Below are positions 1 through 9,310 of a stretch of 64,000 nt of DNA, in pieces. Each line of letters begins with the position of its first letter. The first letter of the stretch is position 1. The translations under genes were made by a program, and so were the position numbers. Source of the DNA: JBLIRR01 sp049472395 (GTDB lineage: Bacteria > SZUA-182 > DTGQ01 > JBLIRR01); assembly GCA_049472395.1 (NCBI GenBank), contig JBLIRR010000001.1, positions 292,933 through 356,932 on the forward strand, in the 5' to 3' direction. Under the pieces are notes generated by a model. It ran no database searches and was not told the origin of the DNA. It saw only the letters and a list, made by a program, of their open reading frames with translations.

Positions 1-205
1 TGAAGTGGAAAAAATGACTAATCAATCTGTTAAAATTATTCCTCTTAGGGAAATTAACCGAATGGCTGTGTACAAGGCAGAAAAAGCAAGCATTAAGAAT
101 GTCCTTAATAAAACTAATTGGAATAGAATTCAAGCGGCCAAATTATTAAAAGTAAGCTATCGTTCATTATTAAGTAAAATAAAAGAATATGAGATTAGCC
201 CTTAA
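1..205 (+). CDS. C-terminal end of a sigma-54-dependent activator (Fis-type HTH), truncated by window start
   Basis: The frame is open to the left edge, so this is the 3' end of a longer gene; the GTG at 5 need not be its start. The last ~50 residues look like the Fis-type helix-turn-helix that closes NtrC-family enhancer-binding proteins: a basic helix, then the pattern NWNRIQAAKLLKVSYRSLL and a closing KIKEYEI. The AAA+ and any receiver domain would lie upstream, outside the window. A -24/-12-like element lies about 110 bp downstream, ahead of the next gene, so this protein could be its activator, but that is inference. Confidence 0.8.
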   Translation, partial: EVEKMTNQSVKIIPLREINRMAVYKAEKASIKNVLNKTNWNRIQAAKLLKVSYRSLLSKIKEYEISP

Positions 206-313
206 CGCATGTTTTATTCATTCTCGGAAAGCATAAGGGAAATTTTCTGCATATATATAAGCATATAATTGCATAGTAGTATGCTCTGGCACTCTATTTT
301 AAAGGAAAAACAT

Positions 314-329
314 TGGTATATAATTTGCA
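314..329 (+). promoter_or_regulatory. candidate sigma-54 (-24/-12) promoter
   Basis: TGGTAT-N5-TTGCA has GG at 315-316 and GC at 327-328 with the exact spacing of sigma-54 promoters. It sits ~100 bp before the GGDEF-type gene and just after a gene for a sigma-54 activator. Upstream, 271-284 holds a small inverted repeat (GCATA-N4-TATGC) that might be an activator site. The -24 half departs from the TGGCAC consensus. Confidence 0.45.
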
Positions 330-432
330 TTGAAATAAATATAAAAATAATTAATATAAATAAAGAATAAACTACATAAGACATACTATATAAATAAACT
401 TGAGGATTTAATGTAAGGTTGGGGGTAGAGCA

Positions 433-987
433 ATGAAGGAAAAGGATATTATGGAAGAGAATCTAAAGTTAAGGATGGATCTTCAGAGATTGAAGAAAAA
501 TATTTTTATCGATGAACTTACCGACTTATTTAATCACCGTTACTTAAATACAAGACTCAAAGAGGAGATGAAAAGATCAAAACGATATACTCTTTTCCTT
601 TCCCTTGTATTTGTTGAAATCGAAAAAATTATCAATGAAGGAAAGGTAGACGACATCAAAAAAATTGGGGAATTTATTAAATGTAATATTCGTGATGCAG
701 ATATAATTTCTATTTTTGATAAAAATATCTTTGCCCTTATTCTTCCGGAGACAAATATCGAGGGAGCGAATGTTCTTTCAGAACGATTGCGGGAGCAAAT
801 ATTATTATTTGGTTATAACAAAAAAGGAGATAAGAACTATACCACAGGGCAGAGAATAAACATAGGCATTACATCATATCCCACTGATGCCGGAGGATTT
901 GAAGAACTCATTTCGAAAAGTTTGAATATGTTAAAACTTTCAAGAGAGAGTGAAGAGAATACAATTTGTAGTTCATATACTGTATAA
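433..987 (+). CDS. degenerate GGDEF-domain protein
   Basis: A 184-residue protein with a short charged helix (1-22) followed by one GGDEF-fold domain. The entry motif DELTDLFNHRYL is well kept (family DxLTGLxNRR), and the strand before the active loop ends FALILPET as in diguanylate cyclases. The GGDEF signature itself is replaced by DKNIF, so the metal and GTP-binding residues are missing and cyclase activity is unlikely. It may bind nucleotide or act as a dimerised scaffold. There is no receiver, PAS or membrane part. The ATG at 433 follows a G-rich stretch (GGGGGT) at SD distance. A sigma-54-like promoter lies upstream. Fold assignment is firm; function is unknown. Confidence 0.8.
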   Translation: MKEKDIMEENLKLRMDLQRLKKNIFIDELTDLFNHRYLNTRLKEEMKRSKRYTLFLSLVFVEIEKIINEGKVDDIKKIGEFIKCNIRDADIISIFDKNIFALILPETNIEGANVLSERLREQILLFGYNKKGDKNYTTGQRINIGITSYPTDAGGFEELISKSLNMLKLSRESEENTICSSYTV

Positions 988-1083
988 CCGTTCTTCGTAA
1001 TCCATACACTTAATGAATGTACTGAGTTTTTATAAATCACTTTATTGCCAACGAGTGATGATGTTCGTGAAGCTCCCCTCCAT

Positions 1084-1113
1084 TTGACACTAATCTTTTC
1101 TTTGTGTTAGAAT
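1084..1113 (+). promoter_or_regulatory. sigma-70-type promoter for the UPF0182 gene
   Basis: TTGACA (1084-1089), 18-bp spacer, TAGAAT (1108-1113), about 90 bp before the next start codon. The -35 is perfect and the -10 matches 5 of 6. Confidence 0.5.
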
Positions 1114-1205
1114 GCCTCTCAATACAAGTACTTGAAATTTTTTTAAAAAAGACTACAATGGATATTTTTTCCAGAATATATAACAAAATCTTATAGGGAG
1201 CAATA

Positions 1206-4031
1206 ATGGATAAAATAAAACCTAATAAAAAACTATTATTTTTATTTGCTATATTATTTCTTATTAGTATAAGCTCTGGCCAGTTTTTTTACCTCTATTC
1301 AGAGCTCTTATGGTTTAATGCCTTAGGCTATAAAAGTGTCTTTTGGACAATATTCTTAGCAAAGATAGCCATAGGAATTGTATGTGGTTTGGCCTTCCTC
1401 GCGCTCTATTTTATCAATCTCTATATTGCCCGCTTTTTAGGGCCCACAAAATTAAAATGGGATTTTCCCGTCCGACGGCAAGATATAGATCAAATAATAT
1501 CTGTTGAGCCACGCTATATAAATTGGTTTCTTTTTGCAATAGGATTAGTCTTTGCAATACTTATGGGAATATGGCCCGCATTAATAAAATGGGACAGTAT
1601 TTTACAATTCATCAAACAAGTCCCCTTTCTTAAACCAGATCCAATTTTTAATAAAGATATAGGATTTTTCGTGTTTTCTCTCCCTATCCATATCTTTTTT
1701 CAGCAGTGGCTTTTTTCTACATTCCTCATCATCACTCTCGCATCCGGTATTATTTACTTAAAGGACAGGGCTATTCATCTCCAATTAGGCAATTTTAATT
1801 TTATACCACGAGCCAAAGCCCATTTATCAATATTATGCGGTATTATGCTCATTTTATGGGCCTGGGCAGTGAGGCTTAAAATGTTTAATCTGCTGTACTC
1901 TCCCAGGGGTGTTGCCTTTGGAGCAAGTTATACCGATATGAAAGCTCAAATGCTCGCCTATTGGGTTTTAACGATTATTGCTCTTGCCTGTGCTATTTTA
2001 TTCTGGATCAATATATCCACAAAAGGATTTAAGATCCCTATTATTGGGCTGGCTGTGCTGATTGTATTGGGGATATTATTAAATATAGTCTATCCCAGTT
2101 TTTTACAAAAATTTATTGTGGTGCCCAATGAATTAACCAAGGAGATGCCTTATATAAAAAATAATATTACCTATACACGGCAGGGATATAATTTAGACAA
2201 CATTATGGAAAAAGAATTTTTCGCATCCTCCGACCTCACTGCTTCGGACATCAAGGCAAATGCCCCTACCATTGATAATATCAAGATATGGGATACAAAG
2301 CCCCTTAAGGATACCTATCGCGAGCTTCAAGGACTTCGATTGTACTATAAATTCCTTTCCATTGATGAGGACAGATACTTTGTAAACGATAAATATACCC
2401 AAATGATGCTCTCACCGAGAGAATTGATCCAAGAGCAACTGGCCCCACAAGCAAAAACATGGGAAAATCTCCATTTTCAATACACGCATGGTTACGGATT
2501 ATGCTTAAGTCCCGTCAATTACGTGACGGAAAAAGGGCTACCAAAGCTATTAATAAAAGATATCCCTCCAATAAGTGATATTGGCCAGGATATCACACGG
2601 CCGGAGATGTATTATGGGGAAAGCAGCTTTAATTATGTCATGGTGAATTCAAAAGCCAATGAATTTGATTATCCCAAGGGTGATCAAAATGTGTATACCA
2701 AGTATGCGGGCCGAGGAGGAGTATCGATAGGGACACTCTGGCGCAAGCTCGTATTCTCTTTTCGTTTTAAGGATCCTAAGATATTTCTAACCTCTTATAT
2801 TACGCCTGAAAGCCGTATTATGTTCCATAGACAGATCAAGGAACGCGTAAGAACCCTTGCTCCATTTCTCAAACTTGATAATGATCCTTATTCTGTTATC
2901 GTCAACGGAAGGATTGTATGGATCCAGGATGCCTATACCGTTACCAGCCAATATCCTTACTCTGAACCCTATGAGCTTCCTCTTGATGAAACCTTTACCC
3001 CCCCGAGAAGACCCCTTCAAGGTCTTAAGGGGCAGGCTTATTTTTTCAGAAGAAAGATTAATTATATCAGAAACTCAGTAAAAGTCGTTATCGATGCATA
3101 TAATGGAGAGGTAAATTTTTATATTTCAGATAATAAAGATCCCCTTATTAAGGTCTACGAGAAGATATTCCCTGCTCTTTTTAAGAATATAGTGGATATG
3201 CCGAAAGATATTCGGGATCATATCCGGTATCCTCGGGACTTGTTTGAGCTTCAGAGCAAAGTATATGCGACCTATCATATGCAAGAGCCTCGTGTATTTT
3301 ACAATCGTGAGGATTTATGGGCAGCTCCCTTAGAGAGGGGAATGCAAACCCAAAATTATGAGCAAGAGATGAAACCTTACTATTTAATTATGAAATTACC
3401 TGAAGAAGAAAGGGAAGAATTTCTTTTAATGGTGCCCTTTACGCCTAATGATAAAACAAATATGGTCGCCTTAATATGTGCTCGATGTGATAGGGAACAT
3501 TATGGCAAGGTATTTGTGTACAAATTACCAAAGGATAAATTAATATATGGTCCAAGGCAAATCGATGCCCGTATTGATCAGCAGACTGAAATTTCAAGTG
3601 AGCTTACTCTCTGGAGCCAGGAAGGATCCACAGTATTTCGAGGCCACCTGATTGTTATCCCCATCAATCAATCTATTATCTTCATCGAGCCTGTCTATCT
3701 GCTCGCGAGCAGTGGTGAGCTTCCCGAACTCAAAAGAGTTATTGCAGTATTTGAGGATAAGATTGCAATGCGACATAATGTAAAGGAGGCTTTGAATGCC
3801 ATATTCGAAATCGATGAAGCAGAGGAAATAATTGGTGGGGCACCGATAGAAATTGAGGCAATACGCGGCGATGAATCATTATCAGACCTCGCTGCCCAGG
3901 CTATCAACTATCTGAATAAAGCACAGAATAGATTGCAAGATGACCTTGATTGGGAAGGTTTTGGCAAGAATTTGGATCAACTGGAAACTATTTTAAAGCT
4001 TATGCAGCGTAGCACACTGAATGAAGAGTAA
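1206..4031 (+). CDS. UPF0182 family large membrane protein
   Basis: A 941-residue protein of the UPF0182/COG1615 family, function unknown. The N-terminal ~295 residues hold about seven hydrophobic segments (near 8-30, 48-70, 106-125, 162-182, 202-222, 247-267 and 274-294). A large extracytoplasmic region follows, with the family's typical repeated PRE/LYY and TRPEMYYGE-type stretches, and an acidic C-terminus. Length is normal for the family. The start follows TAGGGAG at proper distance. It is two bases upstream of a TPR lipoprotein gene and probably co-transcribed with it and ftsY. The family is widespread in bacteria, so this is a housekeeping-like gene of unknown role at the membrane. Confidence 0.9.
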   Translation: MDKIKPNKKLLFLFAILFLISISSGQFFYLYSELLWFNALGYKSVFWTIFLAKIAIGIVCGLAFLALYFINLYIARFLGPTKLKWDFPVRRQDIDQIISVEPRYINWFLFAIGLVFAILMGIWPALIKWDSILQFIKQVPFLKPDPIFNKDIGFFVFSLPIHIFFQQWLFSTFLIITLASGIIYLKDRAIHLQLGNFNFIPRAKAHLSILCGIMLILWAWAVRLKMFNLLYSPRGVAFGASYTDMKAQMLAYWVLTIIALACAILFWINISTKGFKIPIIGLAVLIVLGILLNIVYPSFLQKFIVVPNELTKEMPYIKNNITYTRQGYNLDNIMEKEFFASSDLTASDIKANAPTIDNIKIWDTKPLKDTYRELQGLRLYYKFLSIDEDRYFVNDKYTQMMLSPRELIQEQLAPQAKTWENLHFQYTHGYGLCLSPVNYVTEKGLPKLLIKDIPPISDIGQDITRPEMYYGESSFNYVMVNSKANEFDYPKGDQNVYTKYAGRGGVSIGTLWRKLVFSFRFKDPKIFLTSYITPESRIMFHRQIKERVRTLAPFLKLDNDPYSVIVNGRIVWIQDAYTVTSQYPYSEPYELPLDETFTPPRRPLQGLKGQAYFFRRKINYIRNSVKVVIDAYNGEVNFYISDNKDPLIKVYEKIFPALFKNIVDMPKDIRDHIRYPRDLFELQSKVYATYHMQEPRVFYNREDLWAAPLERGMQTQNYEQEMKPYYLIMKLPEEEREEFLLMVPFTPNDKTNMVALICARCDREHYGKVFVYKLPKDKLIYGPRQIDARIDQQTEISSELTLWSQEGSTVFRGHLIVIPINQSIIFIEPVYLLASSGELPELKRVIAVFEDKIAMRHNVKEALNAIFEIDEAEEIIGGAPIEIEAIRGDESLSDLAAQAINYLNKAQNRLQDDLDWEGFGKNLDQLETILKLMQRSTLNEE

Positions 4032-4033
4032 CA

Positions 4034-4813
4034 ATGGAAAAGATCTTGTATAAGGATCTCTGTGGATTTTTAGTAGCAGCAGTCTGTGTGTATGGATGTG
4101 CAGGCAGAATCAATCAAAAAAAAGCGATGGAGCACTATAACAAGGGCATGATCCTTTTCAGAGAACAACAATGGGAAGGGGCCCTCACTGAATTAAAAAA
4201 AGCAAAAGAGTATAATCCTGAGAATGATGTAGTATTAAATGCCATTGGCCTTGCAGCCTTTTATAATGGCCGATTGCCAGAGGCTGCGTTCTATTATAAA
4301 AAAGCTATCGCAATCGAGCCAAATCAACCTGATTATTACAATAATCTTGCAGCTTCATTAAGCGCTTTAGGCAAACAGGAAGAGGCAATTAAGTATTGTA
4401 AAAAGGCCCTCTCTTTTCCCTCGTATCACACACCTGAATTTGCTTATTTTAATTTGGGAACCGCTTATTATCAGCTTAGACAGTATACACAGGCTAAAAA
4501 GTCATTCGAAAAATCATATGAAACAAATCCTCTTTATATTGACCCCTATTACCAACTTGGCAGAACATTGATCAAATTATCCGAATTTGAAAAGGCAATT
4601 AAACAATTAAAAGAAGCTGAAGAGCTCAGAAAAAAATTTAACTATGAAAACCCCGAGGTAAAGGCTGGCATATACTATCATCTGGGATTGGCATATATGA
4701 AACTAAAGAAATATTCCGAGAGCATCCACTACCTTCGTAAGGTAAGGCAGGAAGATTCCGTATATTTAGAGAAAGAAGCTGCAAAATTATTAGAGAGAAT
4801 AGAATTAAAATAG
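4034..4813 (+). CDS. TPR-repeat lipoprotein
   Basis: The N-terminus has a hydrophobic segment ending in a lipobox (VYGC, Cys22), so it should be a lipoprotein. Residues ~30-255 are an array of about six tetratricopeptide repeats, seen as repeated A-x-x-x-Y/L-x-x-A and P-x-x-P/N patterns (for example GRLPEAAFYYKKAIAIEPN). TPR lipoproteins act as scaffolds in envelope or secretion complexes; the partner here is unknown. It starts 2 bp after the UPF0182 gene and ends 11 bp before ftsY, pointing to one operon. Not specific enough to call PilF, BamD or similar. Confidence 0.8.
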   Translation: MEKILYKDLCGFLVAAVCVYGCAGRINQKKAMEHYNKGMILFREQQWEGALTELKKAKEYNPENDVVLNAIGLAAFYNGRLPEAAFYYKKAIAIEPNQPDYYNNLAASLSALGKQEEAIKYCKKALSFPSYHTPEFAYFNLGTAYYQLRQYTQAKKSFEKSYETNPLYIDPYYQLGRTLIKLSEFEKAIKQLKEAEELRKKFNYENPEVKAGIYYHLGLAYMKLKKYSESIHYLRKVRQEDSVYLEKEAAKLLERIELK

Positions 4814-4824
4814 AAAGTAGTACA

Positions 4825-5781
4825 ATGCAGAATGAGCACAACGAAAAAAAGGGATGGTTCAATAAGTTAAAACTGGGGTTACGAAAAACTCACAACTCCT
4901 TTATTAATAAAATAAGTGGTGTATTAAAAGGCAAATCCGTTCTTGATGCTGACCTGTGTGAACAATTAGAAGAGATTTTAATACTCTCTGATGTAGGCGT
5001 TCAAACAAGCGCTCTTATCATTGATCGGTTAAAGAATAAGGCGAAGGGCGCTCAGTACGACTCTGAAGATAAAATACAAGAACTTATTAAAGAAATCATC
5101 GTGGACATTCTTCAGGAAGCGGAGGGAAAAATTGTACTTGATAACCACTCAAAGCCTTTTATTATTTTGGTACTTGGGGTAAATGGGGTAGGAAAAACCA
5201 CTACAATTGCCAAACTCGCCCATTTTTATAAAAATGAGGGCAAAAACATATTAATTGCTGCTGCCGATACATTTCGCGCTGCTGCTATTGAACAGCTTCA
5301 AATATGGGGAAAGAGAGCGGGAATTGATGTCATAAGCCATCAGATCGGTTCAGATCCTTCTGCGGTTGTATTCGATTCCATAAAGAGTGCCAAGGAAAAT
5401 TCATCTGATTTATTAATTGTTGATACTGCGGGCAGGCTTCATACTAAAAAGAATCTTATGGTAGAGCTCGACAAAATGAAACGGATTATGGGGAGGGAAT
5501 GCCCAGAGGCTCCCCACGAAATTCTCTTGGTTCTCGATGCCACATGTGGTCAGAATGCTCTCCAACAGGCTAAACAATTTAAAGAAATTATAGGTGTCAC
5601 GGGTATTGCGTTGGCCAAACTGGATGGAACAGCGAAGGGAGGAATAATTATCTCCATAGCTCATGAATTAAATATTCCGGTTAAGTTTATTGGTGTCGGA
5701 GAGGGTTTGGATGATCTGCGCACTTTTGAGTCAAAGCTATTTGTGGAAGCCCTTTTTGAAGATAAATCTGAAACAGTGTAA
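4825..5781 (+). CDS. ftsY: signal recognition particle receptor FtsY
   Basis: The 318-residue protein has the N domain (about 15-100) and a complete G domain: P-loop GVNGVGKTT at 118-126, the DTFRAAA motif, the DTAGRLHTKKNLM region and the guanine-specificity motif (AKLDGTAKGG). It docks the SRP-ribosome complex at the inner membrane for co-translational insertion. The long acidic A domain of E. coli FtsY is absent, as in many bacteria; a short basic amphipathic N-terminus (WFNKLKLGLRK) could supply membrane binding. It is separated from ribD by only 5 bp. Confidence 0.97.
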   Translation: MQNEHNEKKGWFNKLKLGLRKTHNSFINKISGVLKGKSVLDADLCEQLEEILILSDVGVQTSALIIDRLKNKAKGAQYDSEDKIQELIKEIIVDILQEAEGKIVLDNHSKPFIILVLGVNGVGKTTTIAKLAHFYKNEGKNILIAAADTFRAAAIEQLQIWGKRAGIDVISHQIGSDPSAVVFDSIKSAKENSSDLLIVDTAGRLHTKKNLMVELDKMKRIMGRECPEAPHEILLVLDATCGQNALQQAKQFKEIIGVTGIALAKLDGTAKGGIIISIAHELNIPVKFIGVGEGLDDLRTFESKLFVEALFEDKSETV

Positions 5782-5786
5782 ATTAT

Positions 5787-6896
5787 ATGCATACTGATGA
5801 AGATTATATGCACCTTGCTCTAGATATGGCTGAGAAAGGGGCGGGATTTACGAGCCCTAATCCCATGGTCGGCGCGGTGGTGGTGAAGGATACTACCATT
5901 GTAGGAAAAGACTATCATACGAATGTCGGCAGACTTCATGCAGAGGTTAAGGCATTACAAGAGGCCGGTGATCAAGCGCAAGGGGCAACACTCTATGTTA
6001 ATCTTGAGCCTTGTTGCCATTATGGCAAAACCCCCCCCTGTGTAGAAGCTATTATCAATGCAGGAATTGCAAAGGTTGTTATCGGCACTCAAGATCCCAA
6101 TCCTTTGGTAAATGGTAGAGGTATTGCGGAGTTACGATCCCATGGCATCGAGGTAAAGGTAGGTGTTTTAGAGGATAAGGCAAAAAAAATAAATGAATTT
6201 TTTATTAAATATATTACCACTGGGAAACCCTTTGTTATCTTAAAAGCAGCCATGAGCCTTGACGGCAAAATCGCTACAAAAACAGGGCAATCACAGTGGA
6301 TTAGCAATGAGGCTTCACGGCAATTTGTGCATGCCTTACGAAACAGGGTGGATGCCATTATGGTTGGAGCAGGGACAATATTACAGGATAATCCCTTATT
6401 AACCACCAGAATATCAGGACAACAATCGAGAAATCCAAAACGAATTATTATTGATAATTTACTTAAAATCCCACTGGGGGCCCGGATATTTACTCAAGAG
6501 GCGAAGGGAGAGGGGTCTGAAAATATAATCGTCACGACCTGTAAGGCCTCGCAAGAGAAAATCAAGAGGTTTGAGGAACAGGGTTCTCGGATAATTCAGA
6601 TACACACAAAAAGGAAAAATTCAGTGGATTTTGGTATCGTGCTCGATCAGTTAGGGAAGCTCTCCCTTACCTCAATTATGATTGAAGGAGGACACGGAAT
6701 TAACGCTGCCGCTTTGGAAGCGTGCGTTGTCGATAAAGTAATTATTTTTATAGCCCCTAAAATTATCGGAGGAAAAACTGCGCCAGGGATTGTGTCTGGA
6801 GAGGGAATTGCATATTTAAAGGATGCTGTGTGCGTGCATGATATGGAAATTCGTCGTTTTGAAAATGATTTCATGATAGAAGGATATATAGGCTAA
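5787..6896 (+). CDS. ribD: bifunctional riboflavin deaminase/reductase RibD
   Basis: The first ~145 residues are a zinc deaminase domain with HAEVKAL (H51, E53) and PCCHYGKTPPC (C76, C85), matching the ligand positions of E. coli RibD. Residues ~150-369 are the reductase domain, starting at RPFVILKAAMSLDGKIA-like sequence and ending in a typical IEGGHGINAAAL and APKIIGG region. It converts 2,5-diamino-6-ribosylamino-pyrimidinone 5'-phosphate to the ribitylamino-uracil. First gene of a ribD-ribE-ribBA-ribH run; no FMN riboswitch is possible in the 5-bp gap to ftsY, so any such control would have to lie upstream of ftsY or not exist. Confidence 0.97.
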   Translation: MHTDEDYMHLALDMAEKGAGFTSPNPMVGAVVVKDTTIVGKDYHTNVGRLHAEVKALQEAGDQAQGATLYVNLEPCCHYGKTPPCVEAIINAGIAKVVIGTQDPNPLVNGRGIAELRSHGIEVKVGVLEDKAKKINEFFIKYITTGKPFVILKAAMSLDGKIATKTGQSQWISNEASRQFVHALRNRVDAIMVGAGTILQDNPLLTTRISGQQSRNPKRIIIDNLLKIPLGARIFTQEAKGEGSENIIVTTCKASQEKIKRFEEQGSRIIQIHTKRKNSVDFGIVLDQLGKLSLTSIMIEGGHGINAAALEACVVDKVIIFIAPKIIGGKTAPGIVSGEGIAYLKDAVCVHDMEIRRFENDFMIEGYIG

Positions 6897-6897
6897 T

Positions 6898-7554
6898 ATG
6901 TTTACAGGAATTATAGAAACCCTGGGCTCTGTTATTTCAATGGAGAAAACCGCTGAGGGAGCTCGTCTTACAGTAGAGGCTACATTTTCATCCGAAAGGG
7001 CTAAAATTGGCGACAGTATTGCGGTAAATGGGGTCTGTTTAACAATTGTAAAACTCTCTCAGAACACATTTTCTTTTGATATAAGCCTCTCAACCTTAAA
7101 GGCCAGTAACTTAGGGGGGTTATCCTTCGGACAGAGAGTAAATCTTGAGCGAGCTTTGAAATTTGACCAAAGATTAGATGGTCATTTAGTAACCGGTCAT
7201 ATAGATACGACTGTACCAATAGTCTCTATTGTGAGGGAAGGTTCTTCTTTTAAATTTGCTATTACTGTTCCTCAGGAGTATTATGAAAATATAGTCCCTC
7301 GCGGATCAATAGCACTAGATGGGATTAGTTTAACGATTACCGAACTTGAGAGGGAACAGTGCTGGATTACAATTATCCCCCATACAAGGGATAACACAAA
7401 TTTAAAATATAAAAAAGAAGGAGACTGCCTTAATTTGGAAACTGATATTATTGGTAAATATATCCAAAGACAGGTAAGGGCACACGCAGATTTTAAAAAC
7501 CGCACAGCGGTCAGTACCTTGACAATTGAAAAAATTCTGCAGAGCGGTTTTTAA
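6898..7554 (+). CDS. ribE: riboflavin synthase alpha chain
   Basis: A 218-residue protein of two tandem lumazine-binding barrels. It starts with the invariant MFTGIIE, and each repeat has its own VNGVCLT- and LDGISLT-type signature (about residues 42-50 and 140-146), the second opening after RLDGHLVTGHID. It dismutates two 6,7-dimethyl-8-ribityllumazines to riboflavin. Starts one base after ribD stops. Confidence 0.97.
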   Translation: MFTGIIETLGSVISMEKTAEGARLTVEATFSSERAKIGDSIAVNGVCLTIVKLSQNTFSFDISLSTLKASNLGGLSFGQRVNLERALKFDQRLDGHLVTGHIDTTVPIVSIVREGSSFKFAITVPQEYYENIVPRGSIALDGISLTITELEREQCWITIIPHTRDNTNLKYKKEGDCLNLETDIIGKYIQRQVRAHADFKNRTAVSTLTIEKILQSGF

Positions 7555-7577
7555 ATGATGTATTGGAGGGATGAGGA

Positions 7578-8807
7578 ATGAAAGAATCTAATTTTGAAAA
7601 GCCCACCATTAAATTTAATACTATTCCTGAAGCTATCGAAGCTATCAGCAAAGGGGAGATGATCATTGTTGTGGATGATGAAGACCGCGAAAATGAGGGA
7701 GATTTGACTATGGCGGCAGAGAAGGTGACACCGGAGGCAATTGCTTTTATGGCTACCCATGGAAGAGGTCTTATTTGTTTACCCATGGAAGAGGACCGTC
7801 TCGATAAACTCAATCTTCCTTTAATGGTAGAGGAAAATACCTCGTGTTTTGAAACAGCCTTTACGGTATCTATAGATGCACGCCATGGCACAACAACCGG
7901 CATCTCAGCAGCTGACAGAGCCGTCACTATAAAAACAGCTATTGCCCCGGAAACTAAGCCTGAGGATCTTGCCAGACCAGGACATATTTTCCCCTTACGG
8001 GCTAAAAAGGGAGGTGTACTGAACCGGGCCGGGCAAACAGAAGCAGCAGTTGACCTTGCACGATTAGCCGGATGCTATCCAGCCGGAGTAATATGCGAGG
8101 TCATGAAAGATGACGGAACAATGGCACGGGTTCCTGATCTCATTCCATTTGCGAAAAAACATAATCTCAAACTTATTATGGTAAAGGATCTTATAAAATA
8201 TCGTATGAGAAATGAAAAATTATTTACCTGTACTGCTCAATTTTCCTTTCCTACCCGATATGGAAATTTTTATGCATATGCTTTTAAAAGCCATATTGAT
8301 AATATGGTCCATATAGCGCTTGTGCTCGGAAGCTGGAAAGATGATGATGAGGTACTTGTAAGGGTTCATTCCTCTTGTCTTACCGGTGATGCACTGGGGT
8401 CTTTACGGTGCGACTGCGGCGAGCAATTACACACAGCTATGGAAATGATAAAGAATGAGGGCCGAGGCGTGATTCTTTACATGAGCCAGGAGGGACGGGG
8501 CATAGGGATTTTGCATAAACTTCGTGCCTATGAACTTCAAGATCAGGGAAAAGATACGGTTGAAGCAAATGAAGCCCTCGGATTTAAGGCAGATTTGCGA
8601 GAATATGGGATAGGAGCCCAAATCCTGGCAGAACTTAAATTAAAAAATATTTTATTGATGACTAATAATCCGAAGAAAATCGTCGGGCTTGAGGGATATG
8701 GCCTCCAGGTGATAAAAAGAATCCCCATCAGGATAAATCCGTCAGAGAACAATATTCGTTACTTAAAAACAAAACAAGAAAAAATGGGACATTTATTGGA
8801 GCTATAA
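7578..8807 (+). CDS. ribBA: bifunctional DHBP synthase / GTP cyclohydrolase II (RibBA)
   Basis: Residues ~10-205 are 3,4-dihydroxy-2-butanone-4-phosphate synthase with the acidic loop DDEDRENEGDL and the HGTTTGISAADRA and RPGHIFPL motifs. Residues ~210-409 are GTP cyclohydrolase II, with the zinc-binding C-x10-C-x-C arrangement (SSCLTGDALGSLRCDCGEQL) and SQEGRGIG. The two domains feed both arms of riboflavin synthesis. The start follows GGAGGGATGAGGA, a strong SD. Domains intact; normal length. Confidence 0.97.
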   Translation: MKESNFEKPTIKFNTIPEAIEAISKGEMIIVVDDEDRENEGDLTMAAEKVTPEAIAFMATHGRGLICLPMEEDRLDKLNLPLMVEENTSCFETAFTVSIDARHGTTTGISAADRAVTIKTAIAPETKPEDLARPGHIFPLRAKKGGVLNRAGQTEAAVDLARLAGCYPAGVICEVMKDDGTMARVPDLIPFAKKHNLKLIMVKDLIKYRMRNEKLFTCTAQFSFPTRYGNFYAYAFKSHIDNMVHIALVLGSWKDDDEVLVRVHSSCLTGDALGSLRCDCGEQLHTAMEMIKNEGRGVILYMSQEGRGIGILHKLRAYELQDQGKDTVEANEALGFKADLREYGIGAQILAELKLKNILLMTNNPKKIVGLEGYGLQVIKRIPIRINPSENNIRYLKTKQEKMGHLLEL

Positions 8808-8808
8808 G

Positions 8809-9273
8809 ATGGTCAAAATAATAGAAGGTCAATTAGATGCGCACGATATTAAATTTGGTCTTATCGTAAGTCGATTTAATGATTTTATCACAGGGCAGCT
8901 TCTTAAAGGGGCTCTTGATGCCCTTCTTCGCCATGGAAGCTCTGAGAACAATATTACCGTGGTAAGAGTGCCCGGATGCTTTGAGGTCCCTTATGCAGCA
9001 TCGAAAATGGCACAGTCAAAAAAATATGAATCCATTATCTGCCTTGGCGCGCTTATTCGCGGGCAAACCCCTCATTTTAACTATATCAGCAGTGAAGTAT
9101 CAAAAGGAATTGCGAAGATCGCCCTTGATACGGGAGTTCCGGTTATCTATGGAATCATTACATGTGAAAATATAGAACAAGCTATAGAGCGAGCAGGAAC
9201 AAAGGCGGGGAATAAAGGCTGGGATGCTGCAATAGCAGGGATAGAGATGGTAAATGTCTTTAAGAAGATATAG
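8809..9273 (+). CDS. ribH: 6,7-dimethyl-8-ribityllumazine synthase
   Basis: A 154-residue lumazine synthase. Visible signatures are SRFNDFITGQLLKGA, VPGCFEVPYAA, CLGALIRGQTPHFNYI with the catalytic His, and the GNKGWDAA helix near the end. It joins the RibD-pathway pyrimidine with DHBP and assembles as pentamers or 60-mers in the cytoplasm. Starts 1 bp after ribBA. Confidence 0.97.
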   Translation: MVKIIEGQLDAHDIKFGLIVSRFNDFITGQLLKGALDALLRHGSSENNITVVRVPGCFEVPYAASKMAQSKKYESIICLGALIRGQTPHFNYISSEVSKGIAKIALDTGVPVIYGIITCENIEQAIERAGTKAGNKGWDAAIAGIEMVNVFKKI

Positions 9274-9310
9274 ACCTCATAATTATATACTATAATAAGG
9301 TCACAATAGC

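Noticed and set aside
287..301. TGGCAC as a second sigma-54 -24 box
   Set aside because: At the right distance there is TTTTA, not TTGC, so the -12 half is missing.
5782..5786. FMN riboswitch before the riboflavin genes
   Set aside because: Only 5 bp separate ftsY and ribD; no riboswitch fold seen upstream of the operon.
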